Part shown: piece after piece, positions 1 through 11,848 of the stretch
Layout: each line of letters opens with the position of its first letter
Position numbering within the stretch: position 1 is the stretch's first letter
Assembly: GCF_000090795.2 (NCBI RefSeq)
Contig: NW_003546242.1
Location: forward strand, 105,647 to 135,909
From: Amphimedon queenslandica
Lineage: Eukaryota > Porifera > Demospongiae > Haplosclerida > Niphatidae
DNA: 30,263 bases
Direction: 5' to 3'
Notes under the pieces: generated by a model
Databases searched by the model: none
What the model saw: the letters and a program-made list of their open reading frames with translations, nothing else
What the model was told of the DNA's origin: nothing
Position numbers and translations under genes: made by a program

Positions 1-123
1 ATATGATCTTTTAGACTACTTTATAAAGGTCAACATAATACATGTCACTCAAGCATGAGGTGATGGTCAAACCTCAAAACATAATGAATGTTCAGCAACT
101 TTGTTATTTTCTGTTATTATTAG

Positions 124-1192
124 CCCTTGTAAAAATTCCCAGCAAGATCTTGTTAATTTTCTTACAAGATCATGACAAGAATCTTGACAATAATTTGCAA
201 GATCTTTCCTGAATTTGGAACAAGGATCATATAAGATAGTGGAAGATCTTGCTATCAAGATTTCTTAAAGTTCTTGCAAGATCAAATGCAAGATCTTTTC
301 AAGATTCTTACTAAGTCTTAACAGGATCTTTCCTGAATTTGGAACAAGGATCATGTAAGATAGTGGAAGATCTTGCTATCAAGATTTCTTAAAGTTCTTG
401 CAAGATCAAATGCAAGATCTTTTCAAGATTCTTACTAAGTCTTAACAGGATCTTTCCTGAATTTGGAACAAGGATCATGTAAGATAGTGGAAGATCTTGT
501 TATCAAGATTCCTTCAAGTTCTTGCATGGTATTTTAGCATACAATGCTCTTTAAAATTAATGCAACAGTAAGATCTAGGCAAGATCTTACATTGCATGAA
601 TGCATAATACATGTGTAAAATGTTGTGAAATGTGAATGTGAACGTCATTGATTTTTTTGATTGAAAGTGATTAAAACTTCAGTTTCTTTATATGCTGCCA
701 TTACTGTTAAGGCTATCGTGGGTTGTCAACTACTTCCTGTGACGTCACATGATTTGTAAGATCTTTCAAGATCTTGTAAAACTCAAAATACTGTGATGTG
801 TGATCTTACAGTATCATAAGATCATGGGAGATTTGTCAAGATCATAAACTTATGAGATTTTGTAAGATCTTATGAGATTTTGAGCTAACAAGATCATGTT
901 AGTTCTTACAAAGTTCACAATGTGGGATATTTCAAGATTTTAATTAGGCATGATCTTACATTTTCTAACATATTCCTTTACTCATAAGATCTTTGAAATT
1001 CTTACAAAAATTATAGTCATGTTAGATCTCGGGAGATCTGACCGCTTCTTAAAATCTTATGAAATCTTAAAGCAAGAATTTGTAAGAATTTCTGTGACAA
1101 GATTTTACAAGATTTCTATCTTGCGTTTTCTTGTATTGTCATGTGAAATCATGAAAAATTTTATAAGATCTTGCTGGGATTTTTTACAAGGG
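124..1192. mobile_element. Non-autonomous DNA element with AAGATCTT-rich interior
   Basis: The ends are 28-bp inverted repeats, 124-151 and 1165-1192, matching at 27 of 28 positions (outer bases CCCTTGTAAAAA, inner bases GCAAGATCTT). The 1069 bp between them are crowded with variants of the palindrome AAGATCTT and its half AAGATC, and hold no credible protein. The small open frames at both ends translate to similar peptides (R-S-C-W-E/D-F-L-Q-G) only because the ends are inverted copies. The flanking 8 bases (ATTATTAG and TGTGTCTA) do not match, so no target-site duplication is visible and the superfamily is unassigned. It is likely a MITE-type element moved by an enzyme encoded elsewhere. 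Confidence 0.7.
201..530. repeat. 124-bp tandem repeat, about 2.7 copies
   Basis: Units start at 201, 325 and 449 with GATCTTTCCTGAATTTGG, giving a period of exactly 124 bp. Copies 1 and 2 are nearly identical; the third breaks off near 530 after a few changes. Each unit contains several AAGATC words. The array lies inside the inverted-repeat element and is probably an internal expansion of it. Confidence 0.85.
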
Positions 1193-3389
1193 TGTGTCTA
1201 CCATTTTTTCCATTGCACCCACTCTCTTTCAAAGGCTTGCATTCCATACTCACTAAAATCACCAAGCCCGCAACAGTTGACCACTGTAATGTTGAATACA
1301 CATACATAGGAAACCATAATGATTATTTCACAACAGTATGCATCAGTAACTAACAGTTATACATGTAATACCACATACTGTATATCAATAATTATTTTTG
1401 CAATAAACATTTATCTCCTCTGCTATCATTGTTAAAACTTTTTCTCTATTTTCAGAGAGTCGAGTGCCTACATATAATTCTAAATTTTGCTACCAAAGAC
1501 TCTTTTTAGTTGACTGTTATCTTTGTACCATGGGAGCAAAATTTAATTAATTATTAATGCTTTGTCTTTGTTTTGATTTTCTTTTGATTGAGTGCCAAAT
1601 ACCTTACTGATGATAGGTAACGAGAATTAGAGGCAATTTTCTCTACTTCACCTAAATCTGTAGGTTTTAAACCTAAAAAAGAATAAAGACTAGTTTAAAA
1701 TCTGCTATAATAATCAGTCAGCCAAAAAATTTGTCAATTTTCTCAGTTTTTAAATGAGTAAATTATCTATGTGCTTCGTTTCCCACAAAATTTTGGCATA
1801 GTGCTTAACTGCTCATGCAGGTTTTGTCAGTCAGTTTTAAAATTGCTTAAAAATTTGACTAAGTTCTGTACAGTGTACAGTATACATTATACAGGATATT
1901 TTTTTTAAATTGCTAGGAGAGAATTTTTATTATTATTATTTTTAAAGTTACATATACATATGCTTAAGTTGTGTAGCAAATTTGAGCTGATTCCATCAAA
2001 ATTTGATTTCTAAAAGTTACTCAAAAATCAAGTCATATGGTACAAGGTCTTTGGCTAAATTTTGCCAGAAATGAATACATTTTTTTATATATTGTGTAGT
2101 AATTACTCAAAAATTGAACCAAAGTTCCTGTACTATAGTACAAGGTCTTAGGCTAAATTTTTTCACAAATGACCAGAAAGAAATTTTTCTTTTCTATCAT
2201 TTGTTCTGTTACACACACATCCTCTTATGTTGTGTAGCATGTTTGAGCTGATTGCGACCAAATTTGGATTTTTTTTACAAATTTTTAAAGTTGCTAAAAG
2301 ATCTGGCTTACACGTAAGTCTTTAGTCACTAGTGTTTTTGGCCAAATTTTGCCAAAAATGTGATTTTTTAAAATGACATAATTATACATAATTTTATGTT
2401 GTGTAACAAGTTCTAGCTGATTCCTATCAAAATTAAAATTTAGTTTTTAAATGAGTTTTTAAGGTAACTCAAAAATTGGGCCAAAATTTCTGTGCTATAG
2501 TAGTACAGGGTTTTTGGCCAAATTTTGCCAAAAATAACTAGAAAAGAATTTTTGATTTTTATAGCTTTTTTCTGATACATAGACTATGCATATTCTTACT
2601 CCATGTAACATGTTTGAGAAAATTGATTTTTAATGATTTTAAAAAGTTGCCTCCAAGTTATACTTGTATACTATTGTAGTGCTTGTCAGCTCATTAGCCA
2701 GTGCTTTGTCAAAAACCCTTCATAAGTGGCTTAAAATTTTTTGTTTGATTTGGGCAAAATTTTGACAAATTGGGAAAGTCTAGAAATGTCAAGGCTTAGT
2801 TGCATGTCTAAGGATTTTTATATTGATAATAATAGTATAATGATAGTAAAATAAAAATGTGAGAAATAAAAACGACAACAATAATGATAATAAAATTGAA
2901 AATAATAATAATATTGGCAGTCATCTGGCTTCTTGTTGTGGCGTGGATCCTGCTGAAGTGTCTTGACAACTATTATCATATAGCGAGAAATTTTCATGCC
3001 TCTAAATTTCACAAATTTATCCAAAAATCTATTTTGTGGTTTTAATTTTTGCAATTTTCTGCCTTTTAGCTACGTTAAACTGTGATTTTTGCAGATTTTA
3101 TTTTCTTGAATTTTGAACAAATTGCAAAAATCACTAAAATTTTGTACCACGAAAGATTCTAGCTATACAGTATCAGTTTATCTATGGTGTGCTAATGCCT
3201 TAGTCACACACCGCAATCCCCTAGCTTCACTCCACTGTTGATGGACTTGTTTGACAATTTTAGTTAATTTTTTTCTATTAAAAATTTTATCTCTTCTCTT
3301 TTTTTAATTTTGTACCTTTCTTCTGTTTTTTGGTTTCTGTCATAGTCTCTGTTATTTGTTTGTTTTACTTGTATCTTTGTATATTTAGG
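1193..3389. other. Gene-free AT-rich stretch
   Basis: No exon-like open frame with paralogue support was seen. The stretch holds a decayed tandem repeat (about 1965-2620) and AT-rich simple sequence (about 2820-2920, runs of ATA/AAT). The open frame on the minus strand at 2818-3054 is low-complexity and not believable as a gene. Confidence 0.6.
1965..2620. repeat. Decayed tandem repeat, period roughly 170-260 bp
   Basis: Similar blocks recur at about 1970, 2220, 2395 and 2600, beginning GTTGTGTAGCA or a variant followed by TTTGAGCTGATT or a variant. A second shared block, ACTCAAAAATT followed by a GTACAAGGTCTTTGGC-like and AAATTTTGCCA word, recurs near 2020, 2105, 2330 and 2470. The copies are strongly diverged and of unequal length. 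No coding sense was found. Confidence 0.55.
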
Positions 3390-4945
3390 GCTCAAAGAAT
3401 GGCATGAAGACCACATTACTACTGAATTGGACATATACATGATCCAGTAGTCTATTATTATTCTACACTAGGTCATATACACGTAGGATGCAAGGTAATT
3501 AGCACTCAACCTAAGAACATCACATTGTTACTATTATTACACAACTAAAATAATATAATATTTTTGTTTTAAATTTTTACATTGGACCATAGACCTCTAG
3601 AAGTTACAAATGCAAGGCTAGAACTATATCAGTTCAAAGTGTAGTACTGTGGCAAACCAAACTGAAACCATGCATCTATTAAAGTAATGCCCCCTTCTCT
3701 CAGCCCATCAGGCAAGGATGGAGGAATACATGGGGCATTATTTTTATTGTACACTATACATATATAGACAGCAAATACTTGTAGATCATAGGGAAGTTTG
3801 ATAACTATTGTTCTTATGTGATTTGTTGTTGTATCATAGGCATGAAATTCTTAATTGCTACATACTCCAGAAAAGTAGCAACTGGCACTGGCTCATGCAT
3901 GCATATAAGGATCTGGTCTATATGAGAGTAACAAATTTCCAAGTAAAATAGTGATTTGGTGGAAATTCCTGGAACTAGTGTTTGCATGGTTGACGAGGAT
4001 TGTAGGATTGGCTGTTATGATAATAGTGATGATAGAAATGCTCTTGCTATATGACCAAATAAGGACAATTCTGATTCAGAGGAAAACAGGTGCAGTTGTT
4101 TTGATAATTTTGGGTTATAAGGTGACTCCCATATTAACTGATTGTGATAGGTCAAATGATAAAATTGTTGTGGTTGTGTATTAGAATGAACAGATGGTGC
4201 ACACTATTCTTACATCAAAACTTAATAACAAAGAACTATTCTGACAGCAAGCGTGAGACAATCATTGCATGAATAGCAAGTATAACTCTGGTCTTGTATA
4301 ACTCACATAACTTTAGTTCACTTCTTGAAGTCAACAGATAATATCATAACACTAATATTGGTGACAAGCTGAAGAGTAAAGACACTTATAATTTTTTGTA
4401 CACTCCCAGGACCGAGTGCAGTCAGTGTTGAACAGGTATGAGTGTATTGTTATTATATCTCGAGTACAAAATTAGAAGCAGGCATTAAGAAATTTCTGGC
4501 AAGTGGACAATCAGAACAGCTAAACTGAACACTATTAACAGTAATGATAAAACTTCTGAAAGAAAACTTTCATATGATTTTGTATGACCACTCAAAACAG
4601 CAATTAATTGGTCATCCTGTCTGAATTATTATTTTGATAATATTATTTATTACAATGCACAGCACTATTTATCAGTTACAAAAAGCAGCAAAAATGGTTG
4701 TTGTGCAGAAAAGTAACAAAGTTAATAGAAGTTGTGACTAATTATTGTTTATGAGTATGGCAAGCTATATTTTTGTTTAAAGGTGGTAATCACACGGTTG
4801 CATGTATACCTTTTGTGTATATCAAAAGTAAGATCAAACTGCCTAATTACTCAAATTCATAATCAGGTTTTTCAACTTCATTCAGAAAACTATGTGCAAT
4901 TCTTGTTCCTGAATGCTAATAGAAAAGCAGTTTATGTATGATTGA
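3390..4945 (+). pseudogene. Decayed partial copy of the double MIEAP-like gene
   Basis: This stretch follows 16270-18080 in order and orientation. Matches include GAATGGCATGAAGA near 3396 (cf. 16277), CTAGGTCATATACACGTAGGATG near 3470 (cf. 16365), ACAAATGCAAGGCTAGAA near 3606 (cf. 16528), GATAATAGTGATGATAGAAATGC near 4018 (cf. 17100), AAAATTGTTGTGGTTGTG near 4160 (cf. 17277), CATAACACTAATATTGGTGAC near 4345 (cf. 17450) and GCTAATAGAAAAGC near 4915 (cf. 18051). Intron sequence is retained, so it arose by DNA duplication and not by retrocopying. Frames are broken: for example GCTATATGACC replaces GCTATAGTACC and introduces a stop. A small TAATGCCCC...GGGGCATTA hairpin near 3684-3741 looks like a later insertion. 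It covers the end of unit 1 and the start of unit 2 of the parent and lacks both gene ends. Confidence 0.8.
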
Positions 4946-5220
4946 ATATAGTTAATTTAGTACCATACGCTATTATTGCTTAACCCTCTTATGGCATGAG
5001 ACACTAACTGCTTACTGGAATAACCTTAAATGTGAGCCAAAACTGACTTTTCTGCAGCCAAGTTTATTGCATACTGTTTACTTCTTTACAGTTTGAAGAG
5101 TGTAGCTCATTTAGTTTCTTTGTTATTGTTTATGCAAAAGCTAATAATGCTTAAATTGACACTCAAATTTTAAATAATAATAAAGGTCATATTGATATAA
5201 AATTGCTTGAGCTAGTTCAA

Positions 5221-7006
5221 CTAGTTAAGCCTCTTCATACCATAATTTTTTCCCAAATCACCTATTATAATATAGATGTGATAGAAGAATTTTGCACATA
5301 ACACTTACCAACACAAGGGTTATGAGGTTTTAAGCTCTCTGGTCTAAATAACGATAAAAATTTTTTAGTATCTTTTTAATTACACAAAATATATAGAAGC
5401 GGAGTACCTGGTTAAGGGTTGTGTCTTAGGAAGTTGTATGCTATCTGATAAGACAAATAGTCATAATATTATCATTAAGCTAAAAATATCATACCTCGTG
5501 CAGCCAGATCTGTTGGCAAAATATTTCCCACTTCTCCTTTACATGCCACATGACCTAAAGCACTAAAGAACACAACAGGACGATAATAGATGAGAGCTTG
5601 ATCTGTGTTTTCTTCTTTCCAATAACTATATCTTTTTTCTTGCCATTCATCATAATATTCAAGAGGTTGAGCTACAATAGCAGGTGGTACTAAAGTCACC
5701 ATATCCCACGATAATTGAGCAGCCTTCTTGACCATATCAGCTATGATATGATCAATGTTAGTAAGCATCTTTAGCACTTCATCAGTAACCTTTGTAAAAA
5801 AAAATATTAAAAGCTACTGTTGTATCTCTAACTTCTTTTTCTAAAGTAGCGCATATTGCATGTTTGTTGATATCAGAAGAATTAAGTAGAATAGAATACG
5901 CATATTTTTTTTCTTCCCAGCCTCCTGGACTGCCTTGATATTCCTTGGTATAAATAGGCAGTAAAAACAAGCGCTTTATTTCTAAGATATCAGCTTCATT
6001 ATTCTAAAAAGAGTACACCAAAATTAATGATTACAATATAATAAAAATAATTTAGCAAGACAATATAGAAATACTGTATTGTGTCAGATGAACTTACAAG
6101 TACTAAGCGACTTTTCCTTAACAGAGAAATTGCTTTAATAACTTCATGATCTGTTTGTTTCTTTTCAATTGTTTGTTGAACTACTTCTATTATTTTGTTC
6201 TTGCTTTTGTCAAAGGCAATCTTTAAATTTTGTGCAAATAAATAAATTAATGTAGATATTAGTTTAAATAGTTATACCTGCATTATGTGACAAAGTATAG
6301 AAGCACTTTGCTTTCCATGCTTACTCAGTAGTGATCCATACTGTCGTTTGTGCTTTGTGTAATATTCAATAAATTGCTGCTGAATGGTATCATGAGTTAT
6401 GCTGCCTGGATGTATTACTCCATATTGTGGCTTTTTAGGTAATCTTTTTCTTCCGTCCACTGATGAACTGCGTCTCCGTAATGGTCTATAACAGAGGGAT
6501 AATAATTGAAATACAATTTTTGTTTACCTTTTTTGTTCATCAGGGGGGGATTTTGTTTTATCAGTTTCTTTCTTTTTTGAGTTAAGGTCTTCACTATGAA
6601 TTTGTAACCTTTTTTCTCTTTCATCAAGTTCTATCTCTTTATTTTGAATGGCCTCCAATTGTTTGGCAAGGTTTGATTCGACGCCTTCCAAGTGCTTATA
6701 AAAATTTTCATATTCTTGAATTTTCCTTTGACTTTTCTTTAATTCTTGCTTGTACAATTCTATTTCTTCTCTGCTCTTTAGATACAGGTCTTTGTATTCC
6801 TGCTTTCTTGATGTTAATTGTTGTGATTGAGATTGGCTTAGTTTCAACTCCAGCCGTAGAGTAGAGATAGTCTCTTGTTGCTTCCTTTTCTCATCATGAA
6901 GACGATATAGTTGCTGCAACAAATGTGCGTGCTTGCTGTCCAAAATTTTCTGAAGTTCTTGAAATACAGAGGTCAGCTCTTCTACGTCTTGGCTTACGGT
7001 TGCCAT
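5221..7006 (-). CDS. MIEAP/SPATA18-like coiled-coil protein A
   Basis: Spliced model, 8 exons (minus strand): 7006-6528, 6485-6278, 6220-6098, 6003-5833, 5789-5495, 5444-5408, 5343-5309, 5261-5221; 462 aa. All borders are GT..AG and phases agree. The start is ATG 7006 (MATVSQ). Residues about 10-155 are a long Glu/Lys/Gln-rich coiled coil. A basic patch follows (about 160-178), then the family motif H-P-G-S-I-T-H-D (about 185-192). The C-terminal part carries W-D-M-V-T-L-V-P-P (W about 355) and Y-Y-R-P-V-V-F-F-S-A-L-G-H-V-A-C-K-G. This coiled coil plus W-x-M-V...PP...RP...G...KG layout resembles the C-terminal domain of mitochondria-eating protein, a vertebrate mitochondrial quality-control factor; that assignment is from recognition, without a search. 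Similar domains occur in the genes at 12064 and 14598. The last three small exons (from 5444) are the least certain. It is head-to-head with the HSPA12-like gene at 7191. Confidence 0.75.
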
Positions 7007-7190
7007 TTTTCAAAGTTATCGTGTCGATGTCGTATGATTATGGTTACACCATAATATCTATGGTTACACCCCCTGTCAATCGTCACGGAATCACAGCAAT
7101 CAGCATTGATTCTCACATTTGACGTCTCTTTTCTACTGGACTTTAGTCACTTTACAACCGGAGAAACTAGGAACTGGTTATCATATAGCA
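7007..7190. promoter_or_regulatory. Shared divergent promoter region A/B
   Basis: Only 184 bp separate the two start codons of the divergent genes. The region holds two direct copies of ATGGTTACACC (7039-7049 and 7060-7070) separated by ATAATATCTATGG. That spacer word, in reverse CCATAGATATTAT, occurs again in the other divergent promoter (11955-11967). No clear TATA box was identified. Its promoter role is inferred from position. Confidence 0.5.
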
Positions 7191-9377
7191 ATGACATCTG
7201 AAACTGGAAAAAACCTTAAGTGCCCGGAGAAAGTCGGCTGGCCACTAGTAGCAAGGCGAGAAAGAAAAAAATATGCGAATTGTCAAGTTAAAATCCCCGA
7301 TATTGCTGCTTCAGTAAACCAGCCCACAAATGTCGCTGCAATTGACTTTGGAACAACACATTGCTCTCTCGCTTACAGCACGGCGGCATCAGCCGACGAG
7401 ACAAGCTCTTTGAAATTGGATGATTATCACGCTCGCGTCCCGACGGCAATTTTATTAAAAAGGGGGAAAGAAAGATTAAATTCTGATGGCACTGTCGTTG
7501 GAATAGAGTGCAGCGTAGATTCATTTGGATATGCAGCACAGAATAAGTACCAAAGATTAAAACGAGGAGATAATGTAAAATTTCTTTATTTTGAGAGGAT
7601 GAAAATGAGGCTTCAGCATGAGAAGGTATGGCCACATTAGTTATTTTTTGTAGATTTTTTACTTTATGTTTATTTATAGAATGTTGAAAGGAGTATGAAA
7701 ATTAATTCAATTAATTTAAACAATGACTCCACCGAAGTTAACGAGTGGTATTTAATTGAAGTAATTGCTTATATTCTCTGTTACATGAAGGATGAGTTTA
7801 TAAAATGCATCACAATGGCTGGTGCTGCTTTGACTGCCCAAGACTTTGACTGGGTTATCACTGTGCCAGCAATTTGGCAAAACAAGGGAAAACAGATGAT
7901 GAGAGAAGCTGGATATTTAGTAAGTATATATGTTTAAAATAGTCACAAAGGCTATACATTAAATTCTTGTTTATACTTTCATCTGTAGGCTGGTTTATGC
8001 GGTTCAGGACGAATATTGTACTTATCATGTGCATGCAAAGCAGAAGTTCAACCATCTCCAAGTGAGATTAATATATCAAAGCTTTCATTAGTACCTGAAC
8101 CTGAAGCTGCTGCCCTCTACTGTCAAGCAATGAATTCATCTCACGTGGCCAAATATTGTGACAAACCATCTGAAGAGCTCTGTGCTCCAGAGCAATATAT
8201 TGTTTTAGACATAGGAGGTGGCACAGTTGATATCACAGCTCAGGAACGAAACAAGGAAACAGGTGAGATTGCTGTCATATTGGCACCACAAGGCAATGAC
8301 TGTGGTGGAATGGTTGTTAACAAGGAGTTTGGACGAATTTTGCAGAAACTTTTGGGCGAAAACGAAACAAATGAATTCTTCAACTTAGAAACTTCATTTC
8401 AACGATTACTGTATTCTGATGATGGCACTTTGAAAGCACTTATTAATTATGGTCTTTTCAATGATTTTGAAATGCAGAAGGAAATATTTGGTCGCTCAAG
8501 TAATGATGATGCAGAATTGGTAGTAAAAATTCCACACAAAATCACTCAACAATACGGAATGGAATATATAATGAAAAATTTGAAAAAGTTAAATGATCCA
8601 GCTATTGACATAGAAGAAGATTCCATCTACATCAAGTATTCTAGAGTGCACAATCTCTTTGCACCAGCAATAAAGGGTATTCTTGATAGCACTCAAAGGG
8701 CACTTTTGGAACTTTCCAAGAATAAAGCATCATCTCAGTTTAAGACCATTTATTTAGTTGGCGGGTTTGGAGGGTGCAAATATGTCTATGAAAAAGTAAA
8801 AAGTTTTATCGCCAAAGAGTTTCCTAGCATGAATTATATTTTAATAGTTCCAGATAATCACAGGCTTGCTGTTGTTCATGGAGCTGTTCTTTACAAAAAA
8901 GCTCCAAAAATTAATTCACGTTGCCTTAATCGTACATATGGATTAGCAGTTTCTGTTAGATATAATTCAAAGACACATGGTAAAGAGCACTTTAAGTACA
9001 ATGAAGATGGTATCCCGATATGTGAAGATGCCTTTCTTACTTTTCTACAAAAAGGCACACCTGTATCATCGAATGAAGTTGCTGTAGATGAAGTTTTACC
9101 AGATATTGATATTGATAGAGTTATTAGCATTCCATTCTATGCAAGTGAAGAGCCTTCACTGGAATATTTGACAGATCGTCCGTCACCAGGTGTAATTATG
9201 CCAATGGCTGAAAAGGTAGGTGAACTCAAGTTTGAACTTCCGAAAGGAGATATACTTCACAAAGACCAGCGACGATTTCAAGTTGTTTTAGATTTTAGCT
9301 CTGTTGAAATTGATGCAACAGTACGATATCTTAACACAAACACTGATATAAAAACAACTTTAAATTTTTTGATATAG
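7191..9377 (+). CDS. HSPA12-like Hsp70 family protein B
   Basis: Three exons: 7191-7625, 7680-7919, 7989-9377; 687 aa, all phase 0 with GT..AG introns of 54 and 69 nt. The start is ATG 7191 (MTSETGK). The actin/Hsp70 ATPase fold is shown by the phosphate-1 motif A-A-I-D-F-G-T-T (about 49-56), the phosphate-2 motif V-L-D-I-G-G-G-T-V-D-I-T (about 297-308) and the adenosine motif Y-L-V-G-G-F-G-G-C-K-Y-V (about 480-491). F-D-W-V-I-T-V-P-A-I-W and E-P-E-A-A-A-L-Y-C are typical of the HSPA12 branch, which differs from canonical Hsp70 by lacking a standard substrate-binding domain. The roughly 190-residue C-terminal part is family-like but has no motif I can name. No signal peptide or membrane segment is seen, so it is probably cytosolic. 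The gene is head-to-head with A and tail-to-tail with C. Confidence 0.9.
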
Positions 9378-9552
9378 ACTACTAATCATAATTGTTTTAC
9401 TAACTTAATTTATGTAATGATTTCATTGAATTAATTAACCTTCCTAAGTTTACAATTTTATCACACTATGGGTGACAATAGTTTAAGCTACTCTTAATAA
9501 ACCACACAATGACTATAATTATAATGTAAACAATTGTAGCAAAGTGTCACAT
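9378..9552. promoter_or_regulatory. Tail-to-tail spacer with polyadenylation signal
   Basis: These 175 bp separate the stop codons of the convergent HSPA12-like genes. AATAAA at 9496-9501 lies 119 bp after the stop of gene B and is the best candidate for its polyadenylation signal. No AATAAA in the reverse direction was found for gene C in this short spacer, so the two 3' ends may overlap. Confidence 0.45.
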
Positions 9553-11848
9553 CTATTGTGTAGCATTATTAGTCAAAAAATCTAATGTTGCTTTGACTTG
9601 CATTCCAGTGACCGTGTAATGAGCCCTGACTTGTATCTCAGTGTGACTAAAGTCCATTGTCATTTCAACAAGACGTTTCTCTCGAGGCAAAGATTCTTCA
9701 TTTGGCATATCTACTTCTATTTCACCTATTTTGCGCACAGAAGGAATTGGCTTCTCTTCTTCATCTTTTATGTACTCAAGATCTTTATCTAACGTACTAT
9801 ACAAATCAATTTTCATTGATTTGGCAGCATCACTTAGTGGACAGAGTTCTGCTGTTACAACCTCATCACTGTTAATGACTTCACCTCTGTCTACATAATG
9901 GAGCAAAACATCACGTCGTCTTGGTATGCCACGAGAATCAATACCAACAAAATACTTCCTATCATGTCGTCCAGGTAAATATGGAGGGCATATATCTGTA
10001 CCATATGTAGCATCCATGATTCGAGAGCAAATGATATCTGGCTCCAACCTGTACTTGACTGCACCCTGGGCTACTGCCAAAGAATGATCTTTAGGAACAA
10101 TTATTCGAATGCTATGCTCTTTATAATTTGCCTTATTGAGTGTAGAAATTTTTTCAAATACATACTTGCATCCCCCGAACCCTCCAACAAGATAAATAGT
10201 GTCGATATCACCTTTCAGGCGCTCAAGAACAGAGGCGGTGCAGCTAAGTATTCCATCAATGGCTGGTTGAAATAACTCGGCAACAAGTGAAAACTTCATG
10301 TACAAAGTTGTATCATCAAGTTCAATACGATCATCCTGCAATGCTGCAACACCAGATTCAATTTCATCGACACCATAGAATTGAACAAATTGGTAAGGTA
10401 ATTCAATAGCTATATCATCGTCATCTTGTCCAGCTGGAAGAGAATCTTTTCCACAGGCCTTACTTCCAAATGTGACTTTTGCCAATTCAAATCGTCTGTT
10501 TAGCAATTCATTAAGAATTGCTTTTCTGGTTGCAAGCACCCCACTTTCCTTTGTATCAAGGTATCGAGAAAATGCCTCTTTTGCAAAGTTACCTTCATCA
10601 TTTACTATTTTTTGCAACAGCTTAGAAAATTCCTGGTTAACCTTCATGCCACCGCAGTCATTACCAATTGGCTCAGTAATGACTTCAATTCCTTGCTCTT
10701 CATTGTGTCGGTGAGCAGTAATATCAACAGTTCCACCTCCGATGTCTATAACAAGGTATCGATCGGATTGAATTGAGCCATCAACCTTGCAGTGGTCGGG
10801 CATGGCTTTATTGCTCATTGTTTGGCAGTAGATGGCAGCAGCTTCAGGCTCGAGAGCTAATGACAACTTGTCAGGATTATCTTCATCTTGCTTTGGCATG
10901 CCATGGCCAACTTGAATAAAGCGATCAATGGTTTTATAACTTGAGCATAAACCAGCCTATAGTATAAAAATAAAATAGTGTACTAGAATTAATTCACTCA
11001 CTTGGTATGCTGCTTCTCTCATCATCCTTTTTCCTCTTGACTGCCAAATAGCAGGAACAGTTATCACCCAGTCAAAGTCAGAAATTAGTACACCAGAACC
11101 ACTTTGAAGCAAGTGGTTACTTAACTCTTTCTTCAAATATTGTAAGATAAAAGCAATTACCTCCACTAAATGACACTTGGTGTCACTTGATGATGGAATT
11201 GACATATTTCTGTTTACACCCTATATTTGTAATTAGTGATTCAAATTTGACATAATTTGTTTGATAACATACCTCATCTTGTTGAAGAGTCATTTTAAAG
11301 CGTTCAAAATACAAGTATTTGAATCTTTCACTGGCTCTAAGTTTAGCATGTTGTTCCTGTGCTTCATATCCAAATGACTCCACTTCATAGACAGGTGATC
11401 GTATAACAGGATCGTCAGCATTGAAATTCTGGATACTGTTAGTACCATTCTGCTTCAAGAGAATGGCTGTTGGAACACGTGAATGATACTGATTGAGCTT
11501 GAGAGTAACGATATCATCTTTAGCAATACTTGTTGTATATGCAAGAGAGCAAAACGTTGTTCCGAAATCTATCGCCGCTACATTTCCTGTTGTTTGCCTA
11601 AATCGGCCAGCCTGTTGTCCATATTTTTGCGTTAAGGAATCTTTCTTTACTCTATTAGCCTTTTGTATTCCTGATGGCGCACCACTTGCAGCTAGCAGAG
11701 GTAACAGACCTAGGCCACCAGGGGAACCACTTAGAGCAAGTAGTAGTGGAAGAGATAAGGGCAACGGTAATGGTACAGAATCGTCATCATTCTCAGGTCT
11801 AGGTTGTGTGCTAAGAGTCCCGTCTTCACCACTTATCGAGTCGCTCAT
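9553..11848 (-). CDS. HSPA12-like Hsp70 family protein C
   Basis: Three exons (minus strand): 11848-11273, 11220-11002, 10956-9553; 732 aa, all phase 0, introns 52 and 45 nt. Intron positions match those of gene B, which supports common descent. The start is ATG 11848 (MSDSISGEDG). Motifs: A-A-I-D-F-G-T-T (about 91-98), V-I-D-I-G-G-G-T-V-D-I-T (about 334-345) and Y-L-V-G-G-F-G-G-C-K-Y-V (about 520-531); also F-D-W-V-I-T-V-P-A-I-W and E-P-E-A-A-A-I-Y-C. Compared with B it has a longer N-terminus with a Pro/Leu/Gly/Ala-rich tract (about 25-60). That tract might act as a weak membrane or targeting segment, but it is low-complexity and lies after an acidic lead, so I do not call it a signal peptide. 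Otherwise an ATPase of the HSPA12 branch. It shares its promoter region with gene D. Confidence 0.9.

Noticed and set aside
201..530. Direct repeats resembling a CRISPR array
   Set aside because: The 124-bp units abut with no unique spacers and lie inside an inverted-end element of an intron-rich genome.
950..1309. 119-codon open frame at the right end of the AAGATCTT element
   Set aside because: It is made of the repeated AAGATCTT words and the inverted terminus; its similarity to the minus-strand frame at 67-258 comes from the inverted ends, not from shared protein.
2818..3054. 78-codon minus-strand frame
   Set aside because: It consists of Tyr/Phe/Ile-rich low-complexity sequence from AT simple repeats.
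3951..4184. Small gene with a K-I-V-V-V-V end
   Set aside because: It is a frame-broken match to 17100-17297 inside the pseudogene copy.
5790..5817. A 28-nt intron in gene A (donor GTAGCT)
   Set aside because: A 43-nt intron (5832-5790, donor GTTAGA) fits better: it keeps phase and places the border after Glu before Val, as in the paralogues D and unit 1.
7288..7635. 115-codon minus-strand frame within HSPA12-like B
   Set aside because: It is antisense to an exon with clear Hsp70 motifs.
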